The translations under genes were made by a program, and so were the position numbers. From Ooceraea biroi (lineage: Eukaryota; Arthropoda; Insecta; Hymenoptera; Formicidae), in contig NC_039517.1 in NCBI RefSeq assembly GCF_003672135.1, forward strand, positions 2,666,001 to 2,730,000: a stretch of DNA of 64,000 bases, in the 5' to 3' direction. A model generated the notes under the pieces. It was not told the DNA's origin, made no database searches, and saw nothing but the letters and a program-made list of their open reading frames with translations. Positions 11,824 through 25,711 of this stretch are shown here, one piece after another (position 1 is the stretch's first letter; each line of letters starts with the position of its first letter).

Positions 11824-14800
11824 TAGATGACTGAAACGTCAGGTATGAATTAAAACGGTAGTAGCGCGCCATTCCGCACCGCTCCTCGGTGGTGCATCTC
11901 AGCCACCACTTTGATGAAGTGTCCCCCCCGATGCTCGGGACGAGTATATTATTATATCCGGGGACGCGCGCGCGGGGTGCATTGTCAAAAACGGCAGCTG
12001 CCAACTCCATGTACACAACTATATTAACTACGGCTGTGTGCCGACGTCGTGGTGACGCGATAATCCGTGTGTGCGCGCATACGTGCATGCGTCTCGTACG
12101 CGGCGTGTTTGTGTGTTTGTTTGCGATGCCGCGGATCCGGACGACAAAAGCTGCGCTCCCAACAATGATACCGGCGAGTCAACAGTCACCGACGATCCTC
12201 TAAGCACAATGTAACACGCGATTTATAATGTATCGCTCCCCTGCACCGACACCTCGTCTCCCCCTCGGCCCGGTCATGGGAAGTCAAGAGGATGGTCTAC
12301 ATCCACCATTATGCACGCGATGACCAGGAACGTTATTCTATAACAGTTACCTGAAGCAGTCAGCTCCTGCTTCGTTTGCGAGCATCGCGCTGTCTAAACT
12401 CGATGACGTATCGCGTGAGATAAGATCGGGCGGGATAAGTAATTATCGGTCGCCGCGTATCACATTAATCGAGAGATGCGAGATCGTGGCGCGGGTCATG
12501 GGAAATGACACCGCGGTTTTGCCTCGCGATCATTCGCCACGATCGATTACGGCACGATAAACGCGCGATCGCGGTTTCCTGTGATTATTACTCATCGGTG
12601 ATGAGCAATTAATAGCGGGGCATTCGACGGTTCATTAACTACCAGTCGATGACCAAGGGATATCCGAGCCCTCGCGAGTTCCCCGAGTCATCGCGCGCGT
12701 CAAAATAGTAGCGATCGGATTTTTCCGCGACGAGATTCAATCGCGAGATGCGCGAGATGCCGTCACAGAGTCAACGGGTTCGACGGGAAGGCATGTCTCC
12801 GGAGTATCGGCTCCTTTGCCCGGTCGGACAATTTCTCGGCGGTACGATGCTCTCCAGCAACTTTGGTATTCCAGCTCTCTCGACCAGGAACAAAGGGGAT
12901 GAAGCATTATGGGTCGGCGGAGTAGGCGACCATCCGGTTTCATTGCGGTTCCGTCTGTCCTCTGACGTTTCCACGGCAACCTGGAATCCGTGCGTCGTTG
13001 CCAGCATCGTCGTCGGCATCGGCATCGTCGTCGTTGTCGTTGTCGAGGCGCGGCCTCAAAGTCTCCCGTAGCGTAGGCTCCCTCCGTACGCGAGGGGAAG
13101 AAGACAGGAGGGACACGGAGGACCCGTAATTGTAACTTCATTTGCGGCTAATTTCGGCCGGGGTGGGTATGATGAAACGCGGTAATAATTGCGTTATCCA
13201 GACAAAGGACGGTTATGGATACGCGCCGCCGCCACTGCCGGCGTTTCCAACGTGGAGGCACCATCCCCCGGATCCTCCGCCCGCCCCCGAGGGTGCTGCC
13301 GTGCCGGATAATGTAGGAGGGCCTCCTTCCCTTTCCCGTTGCCGCGTACCGCAAATATGGCTGCTTTAACGAAGCCCGCGACTATGGTGCACCATATTGT
13401 TCTCCCTTTGCCCATGTGTGTGCCGCTGTTCGCTTAAACACCGACATCCCGTCGTTCCTCCAAGAGAGAAAGGGAAGAGGAGACCGTTGATTTTTAAGCC
13501 GCCTTTAATTCAACGATTCTCTCGATACTTGCAATCGTTTCGTCATAGCTCTTCACGAGATTTATTCAAGACAATGCCGTGCAGTTTCCGTTGCAACGCG
13601 TACATCGCCGGATGCAAAATGGCGAAGCGATCCCTCCGACGAACGTGTCGAGTCGAGTCGAGATGACAAATGCGATGATTTGACGGCTTCCCGGAGGAAG
13701 AGAAGGAGGAGACCCTCCCGCGAGTGCCCGCCGGTGGAATGGTAAATAAGTTCGCCGGGCAGGGTAGGCAGGGCATTATTTATGAGGATGTAATTTAATA
13801 ACCGAGAGATGAACAGAGGGAGATACCGGTGACGTCGGCCGGAAAGCCGAAAGTGGCATGAAAGTAGCAGCCATCCCATTGGCCGCCCCTGTGTGTCTCT
13901 CTTTGCGCCTCTGCGAGAGGACTGCCAGCCATATGGCCCGGGCCGCTCCCGCGCCGCCACCTCGGACGATTCCGGGGGTGCGAAATGATATGGAAGTAAT
14001 GGAGAGCAAAGCGGAGCCGGTCGCGCCGCGACGGGAGATTGAGTCGCGCGATAGAAGCGGAGCGACGCGAGAGAGCGATGACAGATTGATACAATTCCGG
14101 CGAGATTCGGACGCGACAGATTTCCTGCCAACTGTTGTCGCCGCGCTGGTCATTACGTCGAATTAAAGCCACGGTCGAAAACGTGATCGATCGCGCGTGA
14201 ACCGCTTAAATCGCTCTCCTCATGGTGTCGAATGTTAACTGGAACTCGCGATATGAACGCGATAGAAAGGGACGGGTGACTGCAAAGTAGATTTCTGAAA
14301 GACAGTCCTCGAGTCTCAAAGAGAGATTTCCAGCTTCGTCGTCGGAGCATTGTGCAAGACTCGATATCCCACGAACGGAGCAACTTCGACCGGAACAACA
14401 GGAAGTCAGGGGAGCGACGGCTTCTTCCCTTGGCCCTGATATCGACTCTGTCGTGGCTTGCGGCTTCGGGGGCGAACGCGAGAGGCACGCGAGAGCGTGA
14501 CGTCGGGGGCTGCGTCGAGGAAACGAGAAGAAGGAGACTGTGAACCCGGCGTAAAGCTCTCGGGCGAACCTCGCTCCTTATCGATCTGCCCCTGAGACTC
14601 CTCCGACAGGGGAGGAGGGAGGGAGAAAGGAATCGACACCAAGAAAGCAAAAGAGAGAGAGAGAGGGAGCGAATGAGACGAAAGCGGAGAGAGAGAGAAA
14701 GAGAGAGAATAGCTTGAGGGTGGTGGTCTTTCGCGGGTTTATACGTGTAAGATAGACCTCGGTAGAGAGCCGCCTACTCGACCGTGACTCCGCAGCCGAG

Positions 14801-17800
14801 GCCGAGCCTATCAATATTTCCTTCCGAAATTCACCGTAGCTCCTTCGGCAAATCCTTCTCTTTCAGACTTTCCCGGTTTCGTCCTCGTCCTCCACGACGT
14901 CGCGACTTCACCATGGACACATTCGCTCTTCCGGTTGTGCGTGAAATCGACGGTGTTCCATCGTCTCTCTCTCTCCATTTTCTCTCTTCCTCAATCAGCG
15001 CGCTTCTTATTACCGCGTTAAAGCATCCGATTAATGCTCCCGTACCGAGTCTGACGAACGTACTAAACGGATCGGCGACACGAAACTCCTTTCAGCACGA
15101 GAAAAAGGATGTCCGCGTAAGAACCGTTCGGAGGAAACGACGTCCTTTTTTAATCACGACGGACGTCCCGCGGATTCATAAAGAGCGCGCAGAACGAGAA
15201 CAATGGGACGGAGTCGCTGCGTCGGCGTCTTTAGCGAATAAAGAAGAGGCTCGGAACTGTTAGCGTCCAATCTTCTCTCCGTTTTTCGCCTGTTTTTCCG
15301 CTCTCCTCGATCCCGTCTCGCGTACGCGCGATATATAACTGTTATTTTTCGCGAAAGCCACTCCATTATTTCGTTCTCCTCGTCCGCCTTTTTTACCGCT
15401 CGCGGCACCCGGTGCCGTTCCTCCTCTCTCTCTCTCCCTGCCTTGCGCTCGCGGACGGTCTCATTTCGAAGTGCTCCGGCAAAGCAGGACAATACATTAT
15501 ATTAGCTGTATCATTATTTCTCCGCCCCGAAGGAGCTACCGCGAGACCAGAAAAACCGGGACACGCTCATAATGGGAGAAATCCCGGCGCGCTATGCGCC
15601 TCGCTCTCGCTGATGCACCCGGTTCCTGTTTCTTCGCGATGAAATCCCGTTTGCTATCGGGATCCTCCTCCTTCCTCTCATTCTCTCTCTCTCTCTCTCT
15701 CTGTTTGCGCTCTTTTCTTCAAACTAACTTGCAGCCGAGAGTTCGATGACGAAAGCACGAGTCAATCGATTCGTCAAGTCTCTCTTTTTTGTTTCGGTAT
15801 TCTCTTGCGCGATTTTCTCCCGCTGTCCCGCTGCTTTACCAATGTTACAATCGTCCGAGGAACAGAGCGTTCGTTCGCGACACAGCTTGCGCGATAAAGC
15901 TGCGAGGAGTGCGCTTTGCGCCGTCCTGCTGCGCTCGCCGTCTTACTTTCTCCTCGTCAGTATGCACCGTCATCGCGGTTCTGGATCCCGCGTCTGTTTA
16001 CATGGAGCAGGAACCCGCATCCGTCGCAACGCCGTCGCAAAGTACGGTCGACAAAATCTCCCGTTATCAATCGTTACGCGATTGTCCCGAGGGATAGTAC
16101 GCGTCGGGCCACTTCCCGAGGAGACCGAATGCGCGCCTTTCTGTCCGTCGCTCCTCGAGCGGAAATACATTTACCCGCGTCGAATGGTGAGAGCGGAAGG
16201 TTGCGGGTTCGGCGTACGTGAGTGGGTGACGGTACGTTGGATACACTAGGTGCATGTAGATAGCGAGCGGGCGAGGTAGCTAGGTAGCTAGGTAGGTAGG
16301 TAAGCATCCGCGGGGTAAGTTTTTCCAGGCGATCTGCTCTCCGGATTCAGATCAATACCCGCCATCTGGGCCCCTGGGTCGAGGGGACAGGGACAGGGAG
16401 GAAAAGGAGTCTCTCTCGCGGTCGCGAGAGGGAGGCCACGTGGGCGAAGCGAGGAGGTGCGAGCGAGGGAGGAAGGAGGCGAGAGCGTGTGCCGGGGATA
16501 GAGCCGGGGGTTGAAGGAGTCACTCGAGCAACAAGCCACCGCCGCACCCTCGACTGCAATCCTGGACACATCGAGAACCTCGGCCAGAAAGCCATTCCTG
16601 TACCTACATGCGGCCGCGTTTCACGCTGCGTGACTGCGCGCCGCGCGGAGTGAAAGAACGGAATCTACGCGCCCACGTCCCTCGTGATCGCGAAACAGAA
16701 TGGACGAATTGACGAAATGCCAGGTGGAGTGAACGTCAAGAGTTATTAATTAAGACGGGGAGACGTTGATTGCTTTCTGTTTCGGTAATCACTGTTATGC
16801 GAGCCTATTAAAACTTTCCCTCCGTCTCTTTCTGTTTCGCGGCGTAATAGTCGCCTCGTGTAGAGCTCATTGAGCTCTACTTCGTACGAATCTACATAGT
16901 CGCACGAAGAAAAGCGCGGGCAAACAAAAGAAGAGAGATTAATTAAATTGCGGATCGCCGTTCCACGACCGGATCAAGAGAACAAATTTCCGCGGTAATG
17001 GGAATTTTCGCAGAGGCCTAATCGCGGCCGGACCGGTCCCCCTTCGGGCGCGCGCGCGCGACCGCGACGCGGAATTTAAATAAGCGGCTCGCGCGCATAG
17101 CACTTACGTCGTTACGGCGGCGGACGCTAACTCATTTGCGTGCGTTTCCATTAGCAGCTGCGGCCCGCGGAAATCGCGTTAGTGGATTTCACTTGCCGGC
17201 AATTCGATTCGCATTACGCTCCATTTCGTTATCGGTCGCGCGCGCGCGCGCATCTGCGAGATGGAATCGGATCCTTGGTCCTCGCGAGGCCAGGCGGGAG
17301 ATAAGGTCTTAAGTAGCGACTGATTAAATCTCGGGACATATGCGAGCCGATCAATGGATGCCGCGCGCGCCTTGTCCCCCGGTCTCATCTCTCTCTCTCT
17401 CGATCTGTCTGCGTCCCCTTTCGCTCTTTTCTACCCCAACGCTCCTCTCCCAAAGGGGGACCAGAGTCGTTCAGTTTGTGCGGTGCTGATACGCTGTAAT
17501 GCAGTCCCGCGGGAATTCGTTCGCTCTCGCTCTCGTAAGAGAATGGCCCCCTCGCTCTGTATCTCGTAGGTACTCGTGTTTCGACGGCCCCGCCGAACAA
17601 CGCAAAAACACTTGAATTAATCGGCTCGGTCCCGAAGGAACCTGCGAAAGGTCAATAGGATCGGGGCGGGCGGGGGGCGCGCTCTTATCTTGATGCGCGC
17701 GAAGGGATGCACGCGGGTCGTCCGATCGCGCCCCATCATCAGCCCTATCGGACGAAGCATATGTCGCGACTCTTCGAGCGGTCGTCGGGAACGACGTAAT

Positions 17801-17909
17801 TTGCCGACTTGGAGCGGCGATTGACGAGAGGAAAGTGTTTCTTTTCTTGAAATTATGGGGGTGACACCGCCCGTCGAGAGTGCGCACCAAGTTGAACAAG
17901 TGCACTCAC

Positions 17910-18107
17910 CGATTGATGGAGGAGACGGATGGCACGTTGTCCTGCGAGCAAATGCCCTCGGCCAGCAATCTGTCCCTGATCTCCCACGCGAACATCGTCG
18001 GGTTGTCCCTCTTGTAATTGGCGATCGCGTCGACGACCGGCGGCGTCGCTACCTTTGGCTTCGAGCCTCCTATGACGCCAGCCTTGAAGCTGCCGGTCTC
18101 GTAATAC
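17910..18107 (-). CDS. sv: sv exon: C-terminal (RED) half of the paired domain
   Basis: This internal coding exon has 65 codons plus 1 and 2 split bases. Its 5' side completes Arg with a single G after the acceptor TTTCAG. It then reads YYETGSFKAGVIGGSKPK, VATPPVVDAIANYKRDNP, TMFAWEIRDRLLAEGICSQD and NVPSVSSIN, and ends in a split Arg before the donor GTGAGT at 17909. This is the linker and RED subdomain of the paired DNA-binding domain; the TGSFKAGVIGGSKPK linker contacts the minor groove. The PPVVDAIANYKR version is the form I associate with insect sv, as opposed to vertebrate Pax2 or insect Pox genes. The phase fits both neighbours exactly. Nothing is damaged. Confidence 0.98.
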
Positions 18108-21100
18108 CTGAAACAAAAAGTCCATGTGACATTAAAATTACAATCTCGTCACACGAGAGGGTGGGTTTAACTGCGCTCGAGAGCGCGCGCCACGCCGAGA
18201 CGAGAGGAAAGGTCGGTCGCTCGTCCAAGTTTGCCAGCTCTCTTTTGCCCCTCGTCGCGAAACACGGGGTGGGCCGAGAGGGGGAAAAGGGGAGAGGAGC
18301 GAACGCGTTTTTCCCGCGGTGGGCGGCCAACGTCGGAATAACGAATCGCCGTCCAGCGGCGCGTCAACGACCGGCTGTTTTAAAACAAACGGCCTCTGGC
18401 CTCCCGCTGTTGCCTCCCTCTTTCTGACCCTCTCTGATCCGCACTTTGTCCCCCTTGCTCTCGGCCGGCTCTTCTCTCGCCGGGCCTCCCACCGGCGGGA
18501 CGAGTATACACGCGCGCGAGATGGGCAATCGCGATTGGCTCGCCGTGAACGCGCCCTTTGTGCCTAATTAGTTAAATAATATCTTCGCTCGTGCTTAAAT
18601 TCAATTACGCCGGATGGTACGCAATAACGGTCCGCCTGTGGGCCGCCTTGATGGATGTGGGTCCGCCGCCGCCGACGTCGGCGTCGGCGTCGGTTCATAC
18701 CCACCGGATACCCGGTGGCCAATTTTGCGTACGCGTGGCAATGCGCGGAACGCGCCCGCGAAACATGCACGCACATTCCGGCATTAGACCGTCGGGTTTT
18801 TTTTCGGTGAAAAATATTTGCGCGGAATAAAAGCGCTGCAACAAGCTTTTCGCATGTCACGGGAAAAATGAAGCTCGATTTGTTGAAGCGAATCGCATTG
18901 CCACGCGGAGATGACTCTTTATTACGAATTTTCGAGAGGCATGTGGAATTGTTGGTGAAAATTGTAAACGCGTTTTGATCGTCATAAAAATAGAGTAGAG
19001 ATTAAATTATTTTCAAATACTTGTTTATTATCATCAGATGAGTATCATATTTTATTGAGCGTTATTTCATTCTATAATTGTCGGGAATGATAATCGCTCG
19101 TGAACCTGTAGCTAAAAAGTATTACAAGATCGTGCAGCCCCTTAAACAGACCCGGGGCGTCCGCGCCGCCGCCCCCACGAAATTATTACGATCATATCTG
19201 GTGTAAAACCCCATTCCAGGCCCACATGGCAATGCTCACAATGCTTGATACTCTGTCCCCTTTGTTCCGCCTTCACCGTGAAATGGCCATTAGATCGCGC
19301 GATTTTTCAAATCGACCTTGCTCACCGCCGCCACCGCTGTTACTCACCCTTGCTGCATTAATTCCGATTTAAATGGATTCGAAACAGCCTTGCGCGAAAT
19401 CGAAAACGCCACCTCCGTAGAGAAATGGCATTATTTACGCCTATCGTTACGAGGCCGCAGTGCCTCGTGCCGATTTTTGCGCATTAATGTGCAATTTAAG
19501 AAACAGGGACGCGCTAGCGTGGTAATAAAAGGTCGCAGAAATTTCGATTACTCAACCGCTCGAATTGTAATTTCGATACTATCGCGAACGAAGAACAGAA
19601 GACACGTTTACACACCGACGATAGACTTTTTCGCAAGAATCTAGAAGCGTAACGCTTTACGCGGCCTCCGTCGGCGTGTTCAGAATACAGAAAGAGACGC
19701 TTGCGGGCGCGACACAAAGAGCAACGAAACGACGACGGCGACGACGCGATGTTCTCGCGTTTTTTCCCTCGAACGCAACCCTAAGGAAGAAGAGCACTTT
19801 GTGTCTCTCCGTCGCGGTGGGGCCAGAAAAGGCTTTCCGGGCAAATGGGGGGACGACTTCGTAGGGTCATCGGTGCCCGAGTCTTTCGACGCCATCGTCG
19901 TCGCGACTTTACGAAGCCACGGCTAGATAAACGCGAAAGAATCCCGGTATCCGGTTTCGCGGTTCCTAGATTCGGCGAACACGCGTCGCGGCGCGCGGCG
20001 TTCTAGCGTCGTATCAGCGACGCGTGACTGCGTAAACCGAGCGTCGCCGTTAACGACGTCGTGTCGTCGTCGACAGGTCCATCGAGACCGTTTATGCTGC
20101 GGCTTTCGGGCCATAAAGCCACGTCCGCACGCGGAAGAACTATGTATTTAGTCGGAACGAGCGCAAAGTTCTCCTCGCAACCGCGTCTGCGGATAAATAT
20201 AGAAACGCGTAAAATACGGGAAGGCACACTCGCGTCGAGCCGTTAACGAAAAGTTGTGCTGCTCCTCTCGTGACGTAACTTTCGAGTCGTCGAGATCCAG
20301 GAAACTCGGGTTTCAAGTATCGAGAGGGATGTGTAAAGCGGAAAAATTCAAGCTTAAATCGTCCGAAATCGTATCTCCGATTTTTTTCACAGCACAGGTG
20401 CAATCAGACTCGCGCGGGATGCAAGTACCGTCAACGATGTCAATGATGTCTTCTCGTTCAATCGATGCGATTCTCGGGCCGACAAGGGTGCCGGCGAAAA
20501 AAGAAAAGAAAAGAAAGAAAGAAAGAAAGGGGGAAACGGTAACTCTAGCCGCGGCAGTAAATAATCCAGCCGGCCTTTATTATGCGAGATTCATGAAAGA
20601 GCGTGTATGACAATGATATTCGGCCGGCGGGGAGAAACGCGAATGACGTTCGGGCCATCAAAGCGGCACGAGGCCACCCGTTATGTAGCGGAGCGGGGAG
20701 AGGGATCGAAGGGTGGAAAAAACATGGAAACCGCATATCGCCGGGCACCCCCGCGTCGCGAGAGTGAGGGGGCCGCGGTTCCTTCCTTCCGGCCTCTCTC
20801 TTTCGTTCTCTGTCCCTCATTCAATCCCTCCTCCGGATTCGTCTCATGGTCCTAACGGCGTCTTTAATTAAATCGCTTCGGCAAGAGCGGCCACTCTTTC
20901 TCTAATTTTTTGCCTTCTCATTCTCCTCTTCTTCGTGTTCGCGATTCAAACGACCTTGGCCACTCCGCGGCGCGGAAATTGCAGTTTTGCGTTTGGCAAG
21001 ACGAGTCCCGATTCTCTCGTAAATCACTCGTCTTTCGACGACGAGCTGTTCGCTCGTTACCCGAGCTCTCTGGGCTCGACAAATGCGATTTTCAGAGACC

Positions 21101-21405
21101 ATTGTATTTCCGATACGTTTCATTTAACGTTTCACCGACGTGGGACGTGCACCGATATTCCTCGTTAATTGATCGCGGGACACTCACGGCACTCTCGAAG
21201 CGATTTAAGTTGTCCTTTTAAAACGGGAGACATGGTTGACTTTTAATCCTTCTCCACCGTGAGATCTCAACCGTGTTCTTCCCGAGGATTCGCGAATCTA
21301 CATTAACGATCTCGCCCATCTTGCGCGCGCCACCGTCTGACCGAGGTTTGCGGCGGGTGGCTGCGGTTGTAACGGATACGGGGAGGGTACGGTGCCGGTA
21401 CTCAC
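18108..21405 (-). other. sv: sv intron, about 3.3 kb, inside the paired domain
   Basis: The intron is bounded by the donor GTGAGT (21400-21405) and the acceptor TTTCAG (18108-18113) on the minus strand. It has CpG-rich and AT-rich patches (AT-rich at about 18960-19080) and an A/G-rich microsatellite at 20496-20529. I see no exon or transposon with definable ends. Confidence 0.92.
20496..20529 (+). repeat. GAAA/GAAAA microsatellite
   Basis: Alternating AAAAG and AAAG units form a simple purine tract in an sv intron. Confidence 0.85.
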
Positions 21406-21571
21406 CTCGACAGTATCTTGGATACACAGCCGTGAGATACCCTGAGTTGTCTCGAAATGTCGCACGGTCGGACGCCGCTGTGCGCGAGCTCGACGATCCT
21501 CTGCCTCACTACATCCGGTAGGGGCCTTCCGTTCACGAAGACGCCACCGAGCTGGTTGACTCCGCCGTGAC
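21406..21571 (-). CDS. sv: sv exon: N-terminal (PAI) half of the paired domain
   Basis: This internal coding exon is 166 bases. After the acceptor TTTCCAG (21572-21578) it reads, from the second base of a split codon, HGGVNQLGGVFVNGRPLPDV, VRQRIVELAHSGVRPCDISR and QLRVSHGCVSKILS. It ends with two bases of an Arg codon before GTGAGT. This is the beta-hairpin and helix-turn-helix of the PAI subdomain that docks in the major groove; the G-V-R-P-C-D-I-S-R-Q-L-R-V-S-H-G-C-V-S-K-I-L core is unmistakable for a paired box. A branch-point-like ACTAAT lies about 29 bases upstream of the acceptor (around 21600). A TTAA-flanked transposon begins only 55 bp upstream of this exon. The exon joins the 27560-27653 exon in phase 1, which makes the first residue Cys where most Pax2/5/8 proteins have Gly. 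Confidence 0.98.
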
Positions 21572-21630
21572 CTGGAAACACAAGGATCGATGATGCACAT
21601 TAGTCGACTACGATTTGCAACGGGCTTTAA

Positions 21631-22834
21631 GGGGGTATTCTAGTGTAGCATGTCAGAAAAATCGAATTTTTTTGGCATATTTTGCAAGTATATGGTATGG
21701 AAAATATGTCTGCGAGAAGATTTAGCCCGATTCGCAAAATTAACAAAGTAATAGCACCTAATAGAAAATAACCTCTGGCGCGCGCTCGGCGGTTGGACCG
21801 CGCGGCACACAACAGAGCGTTGTGTTAGTATTTTAGGTAGGATCGGAAGATCGTTATTCTTTGAAGGTCGTACATTTGAATTGGAGCCTTTGTATAGTAC
21901 AGGTTATATAGTACAATGAATCTCTAAATTCATTGATTTGGACTTTTGCTCCAAAACATCTCCATGCTGGCGTGAAAGTTGTTGAAATAGCAACATTCTT
22001 GGCAGTTATAATTTTCAATAAAGGATTTATGCCAATTTTAAAACTTATGAACGTGATGGGAGTCAGTATTGGTCAGCAAGCGGTGATGTACGCAAACTCC
22101 CGGAACGAAGCTCGTATCACCCGCTCGGAGCGGCGCTCCACTAACTTCTCTCGAGATCAGAGAATGAATCGCGGGGAAGAGAGATGAGCTCTGCAGGACT
22201 TCTACGAACAAGAGGAATGTCCCCTGTATGGCCCTGGACTAGCCGATTGATCGTAAGTAACATTATCTCTATGTAATCAGTATGAAAACTTTAAACGTGT
22301 TTTTCTAGAAACCATGTTTTTCAAATTGGTTCCCATGATATCTCAAAAACCAGTTAATCAATTGACTCAGGCTTTTGCACACATCTTCAGTATATGTGTG
22401 GCTATAGCCCCTACCACAATCAAGTCGAAATATTGTTTTTTGGAATTTCTACAGCCCTTCAATGGTAAAAAAAATGGCACAAATCGAAACTTAATTTTCT
22501 CAATGAAGTCATGTTTTAAATTTTCAACATTTTTTTTCATTCTGGTACCTGCTATAGCCACACTCATACTAATTAAGAATCTCTTTAGTTTTTTTTGTTT
22601 CAGATGAGCAGAACAGCTGAAATCATGGGAACCATGGACCAACTTTTTTTTCATGTTCTTATTTAATATCATGTGCAGCGCTTATTTATAGTTATTGTCT
22701 ACTACAAAAATTTGGAAACACACCAAATATGTATGAATAAGCAGGGAAAACCCTGCCTCAAAAAACCTTATACTTTTTTCAAAAAAATTCACCAAAATAG
22801 CATACAAATTCCGCTTTTACACTAGAATACCCCC
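21631..22834. mobile_element. TTAA-flanked element, 1.2 kb, non-autonomous (piggyBac-like target)
   Basis: TTAA lies immediately outside both ends (21627-21630 and 22835-22838). The element has perfect 17-bp inverted ends, GGGGGTATTCTAGTGTA at the left and its complement at the right. The interior is AT-rich and has a further inverted pair: TGGTTCCCATGAT near 22330 against ATCATGGGAACCA near 22622, and GTGTGGCTATAGC near 22398 against GCTATAGCCACAC near 22552. There is no transposase. TTAA targets are typical of piggyBac and Kolobok elements; I cannot say which. Its right-hand TTAA faces exon 27560-27653 and its left end is 55 bp from the paired-box exon. Confidence 0.88.
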
Positions 22835-24473
22835 TTAAATCCCGGCGGTAACGTCATAATTATACCGCTGATGTCGCAAAAAATACATCGGCTAAACGGG
22901 ATTAACGTCGTCATCTCGTCGCTTCTGAACGGCGTTCCCGGCGTCGGTACAAAGAGTCAATCGTACCGCGAACGATCCGCCGTGAAATCACGGCGTTAAA
23001 CGCGATTTGCGTGTGAATCGGTCTTCACGCGCTCGTCAAGACTCACGATCGTTAGGGGTAGCCGGCAGAACGGATCGCGAACGCCAATGTAAATCTCCTC
23101 TGGAGCGGTCTATCGAGCCGCAAAATCATTCCACTTGACAGACTCCGCGGACGAGCACTGTACCGTTCGCCAACGTGATCTTCCGTTGAGAGAACGATTC
23201 CGATCTCTCACGCTTTAGTAGTTTTAAGGGCAATAATTCATCGCGAACACGTACTTGCGTTTACTTGACATTTGCTGAAATTTACGTCGCATCCGATAAT
23301 CCTCGCGAAACGGTGAAGCGCGTGACGATAGGCGGAACACATGGCGCGAACTTTAACATCTCTAATCATTTTCGCAGGAGACATGTTCCAGGGTCAATAT
23401 TGCGAGAACGTTCATTATTATTAGCTTACCCCTTGGCTGCTGCCACTCGAGTCTGTCCTAACGCGTTCGTAGGCTTCATTCTCGCGCATTAAAGCCGCCT
23501 AACGCGATAAGTTGCAGCCAATATTGTAATGGAGGGTCCTGCTTCGCGACATATGTCCCCTCGTTCGTGCCAGTGCACCGATGATTCGATGATCATCGTT
23601 GTTTTCGACGACCCTTCGGTCACGATGAGTCGAGCTTAAGCGAATTAAGCCGCCGTCGTTCCCGTGGCTATTTTCCCTCTTCGACACTTGTTCCGGCAAA
23701 TATACTCGGATCGAGATGAACGAACCGCGCGAGCCCGCAATATAAAAAGTCGATATCATCAATGAATTTGGAAGCTTACCATAATTTACGTTACCGAGAA
23801 TCCTGAGAATTTGTAATAGTTGCGATTATATCGTTATTTAATCCTCGATTTTACGTAACAGCGGCGGCAGAAACTGATTCAACGAAGAAACAGATTAAAC
23901 GAGCAACAACGAGTCAACGCCATCGTCATCGTGCGCGCGTTTCCATCCGAACGGAGGGGTTTCGTAATTACGGCAACACCATGGTCTATGAGGCGTGAAC
24001 CACGTTTCTTTTTCTCTCTCTCTCTCTTTCTCTCGTTCAATCGTATATTGCATCGCATCGGCCGCTCACGCGCACGTCGCCCGATGATCTCGCACGAAGA
24101 CAATGAGGTCTCCGCGATCATTACTGGAAACGATACGCGCTTTCCGGTCGCAAATCAATTCGCTCTCGCGTTTATGGTCGCATCCCCGCGGCGCGGCCGG
24201 TAGTCAGGGGAATAGTCGTCGGGATCATGGTGGCATTGCCAGGCATTGCGAGAGAGCACCATGACTACCCTACACGCGCGCACACGCCGTCACGGCTGCT
24301 GACCACAGCTATACGAGGGCTCCGAGTCCGGCCTGGACCACCCCCGAATCGACTAGCTACTGCTGCTACGCGGATTTCGCTGCCGTCACTGAAACTGGCC
24401 ATCGTATTACCGGAGCTCATCGCCGCCGCTTCATCCCGCGCTTCTGGGATACGTCGAGCCGAGAGACCTTGCA

Positions 24474-24498
24474 AGAGAGAGAGAGAGAGAGAGAGAGA
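24474..24498 (+). repeat. (AG)n microsatellite
   Basis: About twelve AG units lie in an sv intron. Confidence 0.9.
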
Positions 24499-25711
24499 CT
24501 GATTGAGCTGTTTCTGCACGACTGTTATTGTTCACGAGACAGTTATTATAGGTTTACCGCCGATACCTGTCCTTCATCGGAAAAATCACGTCCAAGATTA
24601 TGGTATTTCAATAACCGACGCGATAACAAATTTTCCCACTGACCAAACCGAAAGAGATTAACGACGTTTGTGGTCCTTAGCTTGATCCGCGATGCAAAGT
24701 GTGCAAAGTAAGAATTTCTTGATAGACTCGACGACTAGCGTTGATAGAATCGCTCGCGGTCGTCAATCGGTGTGATCCGTGGGCAATCCCGTCCAACTGT
24801 ATCCAAGTTCGTGACTCGATAAAATCGGGGCTTATGGTTTTATCGCCGTCCGGATTGGCAATCGGAGAAAGCCGATGGCGTTTCCTAATCAATCGCGATT
24901 CGAGCCGGCGGTTCGGCAAAAACGCCGATGCAAAATAAGGTGACCTGGCTGAGCGCCGAGCTGCTGCGGACTACTTCCGGACAAGTGCGATTCTCATCGG
25001 CCGCGAGTCGCCATTACATTTTCATTACGTACGTGCCCGTGTTTCGATGGCCGTTGCCGCGCTAATGATATCCTTGAAATCTCGCCGCGTTCTGAAGCGA
25101 GACGTCTCGATCCGGTTTTCATTATCGCTCACAGATCTCATCACGCTAATTCCCCCAGAAAAATCATATTTACGACAGCGGTGATATTTATACGCTACGC
25201 GTTTACGTGTTCTTGGACAAGTGGAATTATTCAGGGTCCATTCGACCATCGTTATAACTGTAACGATATCTAGGCCATCGTAAATCGAGTGTTATTAAGA
25301 GGAAGATCCGAGCTTTTTATTCATCGACAAATTTTGATTGCCGGCACTCGAAGCACCGCGTTTCTGCCGATCCACTTTTGCGCAGGATAGAGGACCGGTC
25401 CTGAGGAGAGCGGAGCCAATAAACCGAGGCCCGGTGATACATCGGCGATCGGCGGGTGCGTGTGTACAGCCAAGAACTTTGATATAGATTCCCGTGTAGA
25501 GTCACTCGATATTTTCCCGGCTGCATCGCGTTGCTTTGTTCCCGTATTACATTACGTCCCGGCGTTACGTATTGCCGGCACGCTCGAATACGACGGACTT
25601 TATTATTCGATGGCTTGAAAAATACGTCCAGAAACGTAAACCGTCGACGCTCGCACGCCGGCCTCCTCGGAGTTCCGCGGCATCATAATTCGCGATCGCA
25701 ATCGCGATCAG

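Larger units (their letters stand above)
2658..17909 (-). other. sv: sv intron, about 15.3 kb, between paired-domain exon and octapeptide exon
   Basis: The intron is bounded on the minus strand by the donor GTGAGT (17904-17909) and the acceptor CAG (2658-2660). It holds two antisense mariner copies (2801-4039 and 10586-11823), a small inverted-repeat element (5962-6200), a run of 23 G (7712-7734) and several GA/CT microsatellites. The rest is CpG-rich DNA with no exon I can support. Drosophila sv carries important eye enhancers in an intron, so regulatory DNA is plausible here; a loose group of Su(H)- and Runx-type sites at 7795-8753 is noted as a finding. Confidence 0.9.
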
